Origin: Pseudomonas brassicacearum
GTDB taxonomy: Bacteria > Pseudomonadota > Gammaproteobacteria > Pseudomonadales > Pseudomonadaceae
DNA length: 64,000 nucleotides
Direction of reading: 5' to 3'
Assembly (NCBI RefSeq): GCF_003732265.1
Contig: NZ_MOBK01000006.1
Location: 992,001 to 1,056,000, forward strand
Positions 53,673 through 61,579 of this stretch are shown here, piece by piece; position 1 is the stretch's first letter; the number at the start of each line of letters is the position of its first letter. A program made the position numbers and the translations under genes. The notes below the pieces were generated by a model, which saw only the letters and a program-made list of their open reading frames with translations, was not told where the DNA came from and did not search any database.

Positions 53673-54080
53673 TTACCGTTCAAAGTGTTCCAGCTGACTC
53701 AGCAGCTCTGCGGTTTTCAGAGGCATGAGTTCGGGATCACACCGCGTTTCAACATTGATGACGATCGCCGGGTCGCTGTAGCGGATGCGAACCCGGAATC
53801 GCCAATCGTTGAAAATCACTTTAAGCCCGTCTCGTTCATCGATATCCAGAGCCTGGTCGGCATATAGACTTTTCAGGTGAGCCAAGAGGGAAAGCGGATC
53901 CCTGATCGGGCGATGGATATCGCCCGAAGAGGGGAATACCCCGATCCGCTCAACCAGCAGGGTTGTGCCCAGCCAGGCAGCCGTGTCAAAGGATAACGAC
54001 GGCGCTTTTGACAGCCAGGCCATCATTCCGAAGTTGCTCGCTTTCAGTTCGGTGTCTACCGAGCGTTTTGCAGTGGTCAT
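53673..54080 (-). CDS. Truncated phosphomannomutase-like protein (C-terminal domain only)
   Basis: A 135-residue protein whose residues 40-130 align by eye with the end of domain III and domain IV of phosphomannomutase (ManB/CpsG): LLVERIGVFPSSGDIHRPI matches the DRMAAFPASGEINSKL region, and GLKVIFNDWRFRVRI with INVETRCDPELMPLKT matches ISMTFADWRFNLR and LNVESRGDVPLMEA. The phosphate-binding loop SNTEP is replaced by RYSDP. The active-site serine, metal-binding and sugar-binding domains are absent, so catalysis is not expected. It is in the same direction as galU. Confidence 0.7.
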   Translation of the reverse strand: MTTAKRSVDTELKASNFGMMAWLSKAPSLSFDTAAWLGTTLLVERIGVFPSSGDIHRPIRDPLSLLAHLKSLYADQALDIDERDGLKVIFNDWRFRVRIRYSDPAIVINVETRCDPELMPLKTAELLSQLEHFER

Positions 54081-54152
54081 AGTGGCCTGCCTGGATGAAA
54101 GAGTGTGACGAGGGCTCCGCAAGGTGAGCGGTGATCGGGCTGGGTCGTTTGG

Positions 54153-54986
54153 TTAAAGGCCGTTGAGATACAGCTGCTCATAACAAAAGTTGGTGGCGTC
54201 GATATAACCTTCTGCACCACCACAATCGAAGCGCAAGCCTTCGAACTTGTAGGCCAGCACGCAGCCATTTTGCGCCTGCTTCATGAGCGCATCGGTGATC
54301 TGGATTTCGCCGCCCTTGCCAGGTTGGGTATCGGCGATCAGGTCAAAAATATCCGGGGTCAGAATGTACCGGCCAATGATTGCCAGATTGGACGGTGCGT
54401 CCTCGGGGGATGGTTTTTCTACCATGCTGTTGACGCGGTAGATCCCTTCGGAAATCAGCTCGCCGGCGATCACCCCGTATTTGTGCGTCTGATCTCGGGG
54501 GACTTCCTGAATGGCCACGATCGAGCAGCGGAATTTTTTGTAGAGCTTGATCATCTGCGCCAGTACGCCGTCACCTTGCAGGTTCAGGCACAAGTCATCC
54601 GCCAGTACCACGGCAAAGGGTTCGTCACCGATCAAGGGACGACCGCTGAGAATTGCGTGCCCCAGGCCTTTCATTTCGACCTGACGGGTGTAGGCGAAGG
54701 TGCAGGTTTCGATCAGCTCGCGCGTCCCGGCCAGAAACTTTTCTTTCTCGGTGCCGCGAATCTGATGTTCCAGTTCGTAGCTGATATCGAAATGGTCTTC
54801 CAGTGCGCGTTTGCCCCGACCGGTCACGATGGCCATGTGCTGCAAACCAGCGTCCCGTGCTTCTTCAACGGCGTATTGGATTAAAGGCTTGTTGACGATC
54901 GGCAGCATTTCCTTCGGCATTGCTTTTGTTGCAGGCAAGAAGCGTGTGCCATAGCCGGCTGCGGGGAACAAGCATTTACGAATCAT
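54153..54986 (-). CDS. galU: UTP-glucose-1-phosphate uridylyltransferase
   Basis: A 277-residue enzyme making UDP-glucose. LFPAAGYGTRFLPATKAMPKE is the nucleotide-binding opening; VEKPSPEDAPSNLAIIGRY and GGEIQITDAL are conserved. The start at 54,986 has AGGA upstream. Having it inside the locus points to UDP-glucose as a donor. Confidence 0.95.
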   Translation of the reverse strand: MIRKCLFPAAGYGTRFLPATKAMPKEMLPIVNKPLIQYAVEEARDAGLQHMAIVTGRGKRALEDHFDISYELEHQIRGTEKEKFLAGTRELIETCTFAYTRQVEMKGLGHAILSGRPLIGDEPFAVVLADDLCLNLQGDGVLAQMIKLYKKFRCSIVAIQEVPRDQTHKYGVIAGELISEGIYRVNSMVEKPSPEDAPSNLAIIGRYILTPDIFDLIADTQPGKGGEIQITDALMKQAQNGCVLAYKFEGLRFDCGGAEGYIDATNFCYEQLYLNGL

Positions 54987-55294
54987 AGATATATCCTGGA
55001 AAGACATTGTTCACAGTCACACAAAAGACGGTGACCGTGAGTTTGGATGTTTTACGGTGGTTGTACTTTAATACCTGAGACATGGTTTGATGGCAATTAA
55101 TGGCATGCGCAGAATGGGGTAAATGTTATTAGTTGTCGGGCCTGTGAGTGTTTGGTTAGTTTTAGTCGGTGTCTATTAATAGTGTCGGTTCTTGTGAAGT
55201 GCTAATAAGTCATTGGCATCAATTATTGCGCGCGGCAAAAGTTGTAAGCGTGGCGCGCCGTTGAATACTTCAATACCCCACTATGGACCGCTCT
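54987..55294. other. Divergent intergenic region between galU and galE
   Basis: About 300 bases, AT-richer than the surrounding genes, presumably holding promoters for both directions. No specific operator or gene was recognised. Confidence 0.45.
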
Positions 55295-56317
55295 ATGAAG
55301 ATTCTGGTAACGGGTGGAACCGGTTATATCGGTTCTCACACCACACTTGCGCTGCTTGAAGCGGGCTTCGAAGTGGTTGTGCTGGACAACCTTTGCAACA
55401 GTTCAGATGCAGCCCTGCATGCCGTTGAAGCCATCTGCGGGAAATCCGCATTGATGATTCACGGGGACGTTTGCGATAGAGCCTTGCTCGACCGGATTTT
55501 CCAGGCCCATTCCATTGATGCAGTCCTGCATTTTGCCGGCCTCAAAGCCGTGGGCGAGAGCGTGCGCAAGCCGCTCGAGTATTACGAATCCAACGTGTGC
55601 GGCAGTATTACGCTGTGCCAGGCCATGGCCGCGGCCGGGGTATTCCGGTTGGTGTTCAGTTCATCGGCCACGGTGTACGGCGCGCCTGAGCAGATGCCGA
55701 TTCGTGAAGACTTTCCGACGGGCACGCCCACCAATCCCTACGGGCAATCCAAGCTGATCATCGAAAACGTACTGCATGACCTGTGTGCGGCGCAGCCACG
55801 CTGGAGCATCGCGCTGTTGCGTTATTTCAATCCGATCGGCGCTCACACCAGCGGGCATATGGGTGAAGACCCCAACGGGATCCCCAACAATCTGGTGCCT
55901 TACATCAGTCAGGTTGCCGTCGGCAGCCTGCAGGAATTGTCGATATTCGGTGACGATTACCCCACCGTCGATGGCACCGGCGTGCGCGATTACATCCACG
56001 TCGTCGACTTGGCGGACGGGCATCTCAAGGCGTTGCAGACGATCTCGACGCGCACCGGGATCAATATCTGGAACCTGGGCACCGGCAACGGTTACAGCGT
56101 TCTGGAAGTACTGCGGGCATTCGAACAGGCTTCGGGCCGGGCGGTGCCTTATCGCGTGATGCCGAGACGTTCGGGCGACGTTGCCGAGTGTTGGGCTGAT
56201 CCCTCCAAAGCGGCGAAGGAACTGGGTTGGAAGGCCACTCGGAATCTGCAGGAGATGATGACGGATACCTGGCGTTGGCAATCGAATCATCCTCGCGGAT
56301 ATACCGATCAAGGCTGA
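55295..56317 (+). CDS. galE: UDP-glucose 4-epimerase
   Basis: A 340-residue short-chain dehydrogenase-type epimerase interconverting UDP-glucose and UDP-galactose. The Rossmann motif is TGGTGYIGSHT and the catalytic Ser/Tyr-Lys are in SSSATVYG and NPYGQSKLI. The start at 55,295 begins directly at the Rossmann fold; ATG 55,283 is possible. Together with galU it supplies glucose and galactose donors. Confidence 0.95.
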   Translation: MKILVTGGTGYIGSHTTLALLEAGFEVVVLDNLCNSSDAALHAVEAICGKSALMIHGDVCDRALLDRIFQAHSIDAVLHFAGLKAVGESVRKPLEYYESNVCGSITLCQAMAAAGVFRLVFSSSATVYGAPEQMPIREDFPTGTPTNPYGQSKLIIENVLHDLCAAQPRWSIALLRYFNPIGAHTSGHMGEDPNGIPNNLVPYISQVAVGSLQELSIFGDDYPTVDGTGVRDYIHVVDLADGHLKALQTISTRTGINIWNLGTGNGYSVLEVLRAFEQASGRAVPYRVMPRRSGDVAECWADPSKAAKELGWKATRNLQEMMTDTWRWQSNHPRGYTDQG

Positions 56318-56453
56318 TGTGCGGGCTTTCAGCGGCGTGTTTTTCTGCTGAACTGTTATATCAGGACGTGATGTTAATTATGGTCGGGAAAATTGACTGG
56401 CAACCCGTCCGGCAAGTCCGTAGATATAAAGAACTCGCAGGAAGGAGTTTGAT

Positions 56454-56693
56454 ATGAAAAAGATGATGGTAATAGCCTTGTTGTCCATGATGAGCAGTTG
56501 GGCACTCGCAGCCGAAGAAGAAGCCCTCTCGCTGGATACCAAAGTTGTCGGTGATGTGACGGCGGGACAAGCTGTAGTGGCCAGCACCGCGCTGGTTGCC
56601 GGTGCAGTGGCAGCGTCCAACAGCGGTGGAAGTTCCAATGGCGGGACCACCGGCACCACAGGTACTACCGGGACAACCGGCACCAGTAACTAA
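56454..56693 (+). CDS. Small secreted YjbE/GfcA-like protein
   Basis: A 79-residue protein with signal peptide (MMVIALLSMMSSWALA) and a C-terminal low-complexity tail rich in Gly-Thr (four GTT repeats). Length, secretion signal and the Gly/Thr-rich end match E. coli YjbE and GfcA, the first genes of operons that export exopolysaccharide. AGGAAGGAG precedes the start. The function of the family is unknown. Confidence 0.75.
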   Translation: MKKMMVIALLSMMSSWALAAEEEALSLDTKVVGDVTAGQAVVASTALVAGAVAASNSGGSSNGGTTGTTGTTGTTGTSN

Positions 56694-56713
56694 GAAAATT
56701 CGCACGTGTAATA

Positions 56714-56749
56714 CAAGATTGCCCGGCTAACACTGGGCGATCTTGTTTT
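56714..56749 (+). terminator. Intrinsic terminator between yjbE-like gene and wza
   Basis: CAAGATTGCCC and GGGCGATCTTG pair with one mismatch (T-G) around a 10-base loop, followed by TTTTG. It could reduce expression of the downstream export genes relative to the small protein. Confidence 0.65.
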
Positions 56750-56779
56750 GGGTTTGCCCTTGAATAGCGTAGTGCCATT

Positions 56780-57889
56780 ATGATTCGTAGTGTTCCTTTT
56801 TTAATGCTGGCAAGTATTGCTTTGCAAGGTTGTATGTTTTCGCCGGGGCAACATCTGAGCACCAGTGATATCACTCGCGAAGGTGCCAGCGAAAGCAGTC
56901 GGGTCGAGCTGATTCCGATCACCCCCAAGCTCATCGCCATGGACAGGGCAACACAGGTCCATGAGTCAATTCCTCCGGAGTTGTTGACCACACCCGCCGA
57001 GTACCGCATTGGTAACAACGATGTCTTGTACATCACGGTATGGGATCACCCCGAGCTTACGGCGCCTTCCGGCGCGCAACAGCAGATCGATGCAAACGGC
57101 CGTCTGGTTCGTTCCGATGGCACGCTCTATTACCCCTACATCAAAGAAGTCCAGGCTGCTGGCAAGACGATCCAGCAACTGCGATCCGATATCGCCGAGA
57201 AGTTGTCGACCTTCATCTCGGACCCGCAAGTGGATGTCGCGGTGTTGCGTTTTGCCAGTCAGAAAGTGGTGGTGTCGGGCGCCGTGTTGAAAGCCGGTCC
57301 GCAAGCGATTTCCACCAATCCGCTCAACGTTGTTGAAGCCTTGGGTTCCGCCGGCATTGACCCGCTTAATGCTGACTTGTCCGGGTTGCTGTTGACGCGA
57401 AACGGACGGGTGTATCCGCTGAATCTTGATGCACTCAATCAACAGAACGCCGAGTTGCAAAAGGTCTACCTCAGAGGCGGCGATCAGTTGTACCTGCCGT
57501 ACAACGACAGCAAGAAAATTTACGTCATGGGCGAGGTCAATCAGCCACGCGCGTTGACGTTCAAGACCCGCACGATGAATCTTTCTGACGTTATTGGTTC
57601 GGTAGGCGGGTTGAACCAGACCACCTCTAATGGCAACGCCGTGTACGTCATCCGGGGTGTCGAAAACCTCGATGTAGAACCCGCCAAAATCTATCAGCTG
57701 CAAGCCGAGTCGCCTTCCGCCATGGCACTCGCCACCCACTTCGATGTTCGTCCCCAGGACATTGTTTATGTGGGCCCTGCCAACGTTACTCGCTGGAACC
57801 GCTTCATCAGTCAATTGGTGCCATCGGCCTCGATTCTGGGCATGGGCGCTGCCGCACAAAACAACTTAAGCGAAGCTAACTCCCGATAA
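56780..57889 (+). CDS. wza: Outer-membrane polysaccharide export protein (Wza)
   Basis: A 369-residue lipoprotein (lipobox LQGC) forming the outer-membrane channel for polysaccharide. The Poly_export motif EYRIGNNDVLYITVWDHPEL is followed by two SLBB domains and a C-terminal amphipathic helix (RWNRFISQLVPSASIL) that would form the pore barrel. It works with Wzc. Confidence 0.94.
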   Translation: MIRSVPFLMLASIALQGCMFSPGQHLSTSDITREGASESSRVELIPITPKLIAMDRATQVHESIPPELLTTPAEYRIGNNDVLYITVWDHPELTAPSGAQQQIDANGRLVRSDGTLYYPYIKEVQAAGKTIQQLRSDIAEKLSTFISDPQVDVAVLRFASQKVVVSGAVLKAGPQAISTNPLNVVEALGSAGIDPLNADLSGLLLTRNGRVYPLNLDALNQQNAELQKVYLRGGDQLYLPYNDSKKIYVMGEVNQPRALTFKTRTMNLSDVIGSVGGLNQTTSNGNAVYVIRGVENLDVEPAKIYQLQAESPSAMALATHFDVRPQDIVYVGPANVTRWNRFISQLVPSASILGMGAAAQNNLSEANSR

Positions 57890-57903
57890 GGTCTGGTCCA
57901 ACT

Positions 57904-58569
57904 GTGAGAACGTTGAAAGTTAGCGTCTGCTTGATGGCGGCCTTGCTGTTGTGTGGATGTAACCCGCTGATGAAGGCCACGCTGGCGAACTTCAAAGCCG
58001 TGGCCGGCGGGCCTGATGACCTGGAATTGACCCCGGCGCAAGTCGCCGAAGTTCACTACCCCCAACTCAAACTGACCACCCCTTCCGGCGTAGGGGTGTT
58101 GGCGATGGTGCGTGAACGCGGTGACTTGCAGTACTGGGTCGCGTCCGGCAAGCAGGTGCTGTTACTGCGCGATGGCCTGGCCGTTCGCAGTGTCGGACTG
58201 GGCTTCGACGGGGATCTGGACGGGACCCGTTTTGAAGCGGTCTCGCCGTTCAAGCAAGGGCTGCATTCGTTGCCCGATGGCTACACCAGCCAGCGCTGGA
58301 TCGATCTCTATCACGGCTATGAAGTGGGGATTGCCGTGAACAGTCGCTTCACGCGACACCCCATGGAAACCATCAGGATTCTGGACAAGGAATACGCTGT
58401 GATGCGTGTCGATGAGCGTATTGATGCACCGGCTATTGGTCTGCACGCAACCAATCATTATTGGGTCAATCCGCAGAACGGTTTCATCCTGCAGAGCGAG
58501 CAGCAACTGACTGCGCAACTCAGGGTAAAGATCGTTCAGCTGACCTCTGAACGCAGGACTGTCCGTTGA
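57904..58569 (+). CDS. YjbF/GfcB family lipoprotein
   Basis: A 221-residue lipoprotein (lipobox LLCGC) with GTG start, homologous in kind to YjbF/GfcB of the group 4 capsule and Yjb operons. WIDLYHGYEVGIAVNSRF and HYWVNPQNGFI are conserved-looking regions. It lies in the periplasm or on the outer membrane and overlaps the next gene as TTGA. Confidence 0.82.
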   Translation: MRTLKVSVCLMAALLLCGCNPLMKATLANFKAVAGGPDDLELTPAQVAEVHYPQLKLTTPSGVGVLAMVRERGDLQYWVASGKQVLLLRDGLAVRSVGLGFDGDLDGTRFEAVSPFKQGLHSLPDGYTSQRWIDLYHGYEVGIAVNSRFTRHPMETIRILDKEYAVMRVDERIDAPAIGLHATNHYWVNPQNGFILQSEQQLTAQLRVKIVQLTSERRTVR

Positions 58570-59327
58570 AGTTTCCCAAGGTGTTATGGACGTGCCTGTG
58601 GTTGATCTCCGGCGGTGTGAGCGCGGCAGTTTCCGTCAGTGGTGATGTGCGCAATCCGGGGTGGGTGGAACTGCAACCCGGTGCTCGCGTGCTGGATGTG
58701 ATGCGCGTTGCGCAACCCAATCCAGAAGGCTACTGGCTGGCGGCGGCCTGGCTGCGACGGCCCTTGCTCGAAGAGCAGGCTCGGCTTAAAACCGGTGTCT
58801 TGTTCGATTTGAAAGTGCTGCAGCGTACCGCGCTGCTCCTGGATCGACCGAGTCGGGCGGCGCTGGCGTTGCGCTTGTACGAGCAAGTCAGCCAATTGCC
58901 TGTCACGGGGCGCCAGGTGGCCGTGCTGGACCCGGTCTCGGTCGAAGTCGGGTTCGCGCTCAATTTGCGCGTGGCCGACGGCGACAGCCTGATCTACCCG
59001 ATGCGCTCCGACGTGGTTGAAGTGCTGGGCGCTGTCGCCGAACCGTGCCGGCTCGCGTATCGCGCGATGCAGGAGGCGCGGGATTACCTGCAAGGGTGTT
59101 CGCCGCTTGCCGATGCTGAAGCCGATTACCTGTGGATCATTCAGCCCGATGGCGTCACTCGCCGGGTTGGCATTGCGCCGTGGAATCGCGAGAGCGGGCA
59201 GGTGCCTGCGGCCGGCAGCAAAATCCTGGTCCCTGTCAAAAACGATGATCTTAGTCCGCCTATACCTGAACTGAATCAGCAGTTGGCCGAATTTCTTGCC
59301 ACGCAACTGGCTGGGGTGGTTCCTTGA
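58566..59327 (+). CDS. Capsule biosynthesis GfcC family protein
   Basis: A 253-residue secreted protein (signal peptide VLWTCLWLISGGVSA) of the GfcC/YjbG family. VSGDVRNPGWVELQPGARVL is an SLBB-like beta-grasp sequence. It starts at TTG overlapping the previous TGA. GfcC is thought to act with Wza in export. Confidence 0.84.
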   Translation: MKFPKVLWTCLWLISGGVSAAVSVSGDVRNPGWVELQPGARVLDVMRVAQPNPEGYWLAAAWLRRPLLEEQARLKTGVLFDLKVLQRTALLLDRPSRAALALRLYEQVSQLPVTGRQVAVLDPVSVEVGFALNLRVADGDSLIYPMRSDVVEVLGAVAEPCRLAYRAMQEARDYLQGCSPLADAEADYLWIIQPDGVTRRVGIAPWNRESGQVPAAGSKILVPVKNDDLSPPIPELNQQLAEFLATQLAGVVP

Positions 59328-61402
59328 ATTTACGTTTTGCTGCAGTACTGTTGTTGCCTTGTGGTCTGGCTCATGGAGAGCCGCGATTTACCCAGAATGA
59401 TTTCGGCGGCGTGGGTTTGATGCAGACGCCGACGGCCCGAATGGCGCCGGCCGGTGAGCTGAGCGTGAATGCCAGTCGAACCAGCCCCTATAGCCGCTAC
59501 AGCGTGTCCTTGCAGCCCTTTGAGTGGCTGGAAGGCTCGTTTCGCTACACCGCGATCACCAACCGCAAATACGGCCCTGAGTCGTTGAGTGGCGACCAGA
59601 GCTATAAAGACAAGGCCGTGGACCTCAAGCTGCGCCTGTGGCAAGAAAGCCACTGGGCGCCCGAGTTGGCCGTGGGGTTTCGCGACGTCGGCGGTACCGG
59701 TCTGTTCTCCAGCGAGTTCGTGGTTGCCAACAAGCGCTATGACGACTTCGATTTCAGCGCGGGTGTTGCCTGGGGTTACCTGGGCAATCGCGGCGATTTC
59801 GATAACCCGTTGGGCTGGTTGGATGATCGCTTCAAGACCCGGCCAGCCAGTGAGGGTACCGGCGACGTCAATACCAATGCCTACTTCCGCGGACGGCCTT
59901 CGTTGTTCGGCGGCGTGACCTACCAGACACCCTGGGAGCCGCTCAGCCTGAAACTCGAATACGAAGGCAACGACTACAAGAACGAGCCAAAGGACAACCA
60001 GATCAAGCAGGACTCGCCGGTGAACATCGGTGCCGTGTTCAAGCTGACCGATTCGGTTGATCTCAGCGCTGGCTGGGAACGCGGCAATACCGCCATGTTC
60101 GGCATCACCTTGCACACCAACTTCGTCAGCCGCAAGGCACCGGCCAAGACCTACGATCCACCCGCGGAGCGTCTGCCGGCGCATGCACCGGCCACTGCGC
60201 CGGACCAGGTCAACTGGGCCAACGTGTCCCAACGGCTGCAGAAAAATGCGGGCTACAACGTTGAACGTATTGCCCAGCGCGGCTCCGAGCTTTTGGTGTA
60301 CGGCGAACAGTCGAACTATTTTTATTCGGCCAAAGCTGTCGGCCGCGCCAGCCGGATTCTGGACAACAGCGTCAACGACGATATCGACTGGTTTACCTTG
60401 GTGAACAAGCGCTACGACATGCCGCTGGACGAAACCAGTGTGCCTCGCGAGACCTTTCGCGAAGTGGTCAACAATCAAGAGCCGCTGCAAAGCCTGCACC
60501 GTACGACCGAGGTCAATGCGCCGGTGCCGCACCGGGAGACCACGCTCTATACCGGGAAGCTCAAACCCTTCAACTACGGCCTCGGGCTGGGTTACAAACA
60601 GAACGTCGGTGGCCCGGATGGTTTGCTCTATCAACTGACTGCCGATGCGGACGCCGAGTACCGCTTCACGCGCAATACCTGGTGGAGCGGCCTGCTCAGT
60701 GCCAATCTGGCGAACAACTACGACCACTTCACCTACGACGCGCCGAGCGGCTTGCCCCGGGTGAGGACGGACCTGCGCAAGTACCTGACGACCTCGGATG
60801 TGACGATGCCGATGTTCCAGCTCAGTCATGCCGAGCAGTTGGATAAAGACCTGTATGGCATGGTCTACGGTGGTTACCTGGAATCGATGTTTGCCGGTGT
60901 TGGCGGTGAAGTGCTGTTCCGTCCAATGGGGGAGGGCTGGTCTGTCGGCGCGGACCTGAACTACGTGCGTCAGCGTGAGTTTGACCAAGGTTTTGGCCTG
61001 CGGGACTACTCGACCGTTACCGGCCACATCACCGGTTATACCGATTTGCCGTTCGAATCCCAGGCGGCCATCAGCGTCGGCCGTTATCTGGCGCGGGATT
61101 GGGGCGCCACACTCGACTTGTCACGGCAGTTCAACAATGGTGTGAAATTCGGCGCCTGGGCCACGTTGACCACCGCAACCAGCGAGGAATACGGCGAAGG
61201 CAGTTTCGACAAGGGCATTTATATCTCCATTCCGTTCGACGAAATGATGAGTATGTCGACGATGCGTCGCGCCAATATCGTCTGGTCACCGCTGACCCGG
61301 GACGGTGGTGCGCGGCTCAATCGCAGCTACTCGCTGCACGCCATGACCGAGAGCCGCGACAGCGACTTGTTCTATCGCAACTTCGACAAGATCACCGAGT
61401 GA
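59324..61402 (+). CDS. YjbH/GfcD family outer-membrane beta-barrel
   Basis: A 692-residue protein with signal peptide (RFAAVLLLPCGLAHG) then EPRFTQNDFGGVGLMQTPTA, the conserved YjbH opening. Alternating hydrophobic and polar strands throughout fit a large beta-barrel. Recent models of the group suggest an accessory polysaccharide secretin; that role is inference. It starts at TTG overlapping the previous stop, the second TTGA junction in a row. Confidence 0.88.
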   Translation: MNLRFAAVLLLPCGLAHGEPRFTQNDFGGVGLMQTPTARMAPAGELSVNASRTSPYSRYSVSLQPFEWLEGSFRYTAITNRKYGPESLSGDQSYKDKAVDLKLRLWQESHWAPELAVGFRDVGGTGLFSSEFVVANKRYDDFDFSAGVAWGYLGNRGDFDNPLGWLDDRFKTRPASEGTGDVNTNAYFRGRPSLFGGVTYQTPWEPLSLKLEYEGNDYKNEPKDNQIKQDSPVNIGAVFKLTDSVDLSAGWERGNTAMFGITLHTNFVSRKAPAKTYDPPAERLPAHAPATAPDQVNWANVSQRLQKNAGYNVERIAQRGSELLVYGEQSNYFYSAKAVGRASRILDNSVNDDIDWFTLVNKRYDMPLDETSVPRETFREVVNNQEPLQSLHRTTEVNAPVPHRETTLYTGKLKPFNYGLGLGYKQNVGGPDGLLYQLTADADAEYRFTRNTWWSGLLSANLANNYDHFTYDAPSGLPRVRTDLRKYLTTSDVTMPMFQLSHAEQLDKDLYGMVYGGYLESMFAGVGGEVLFRPMGEGWSVGADLNYVRQREFDQGFGLRDYSTVTGHITGYTDLPFESQAAISVGRYLARDWGATLDLSRQFNNGVKFGAWATLTTATSEEYGEGSFDKGIYISIPFDEMMSMSTMRRANIVWSPLTRDGGARLNRSYSLHAMTESRDSDLFYRNFDKITE

Positions 61403-61411
61403 AAGGCGGGC

Positions 61412-61440
61412 GATCTACAGCGCAACTGACGCTGTAGATC
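61412..61440 (+). terminator. Hairpin after the gfcD-like gene
   Basis: GATCTACAGCG and CGCTGTAGATC form a perfect 11-base-pair stem around a 7-base loop just after the stop. No U-tract follows. Confidence 0.5.
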
Positions 61441-61523
61441 GTCCGTATCAACTGCAAGACCTGGCGCGGAGTTCTCTGCGCTATCCCACTCTTGAATCAG
61501 CATTGCTACCTGAAAGACACCCA

Positions 61524-61550
61524 TGAAAAAGGGGACTTGCGTCCCCTTGT
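61524..61550 (-). terminator. Intrinsic terminator of the priming transferase gene
   Basis: On the minus strand AAGGGGAC and GTCCCCTT pair around GCAA, followed by TTTC, about 30 bases after the stop of the leftward gene. Confidence 0.75.
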
Positions 61551-61579
61551 TGTGTTGCTTGTGTCTGTCTACCAAGCCA

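Noticed and set aside
59330..61027. A 565-codon open frame antisense to the gfcD-like gene
   Set aside because: The plus-strand gene has a signal peptide, family motif and operon context; the antisense frame has none.
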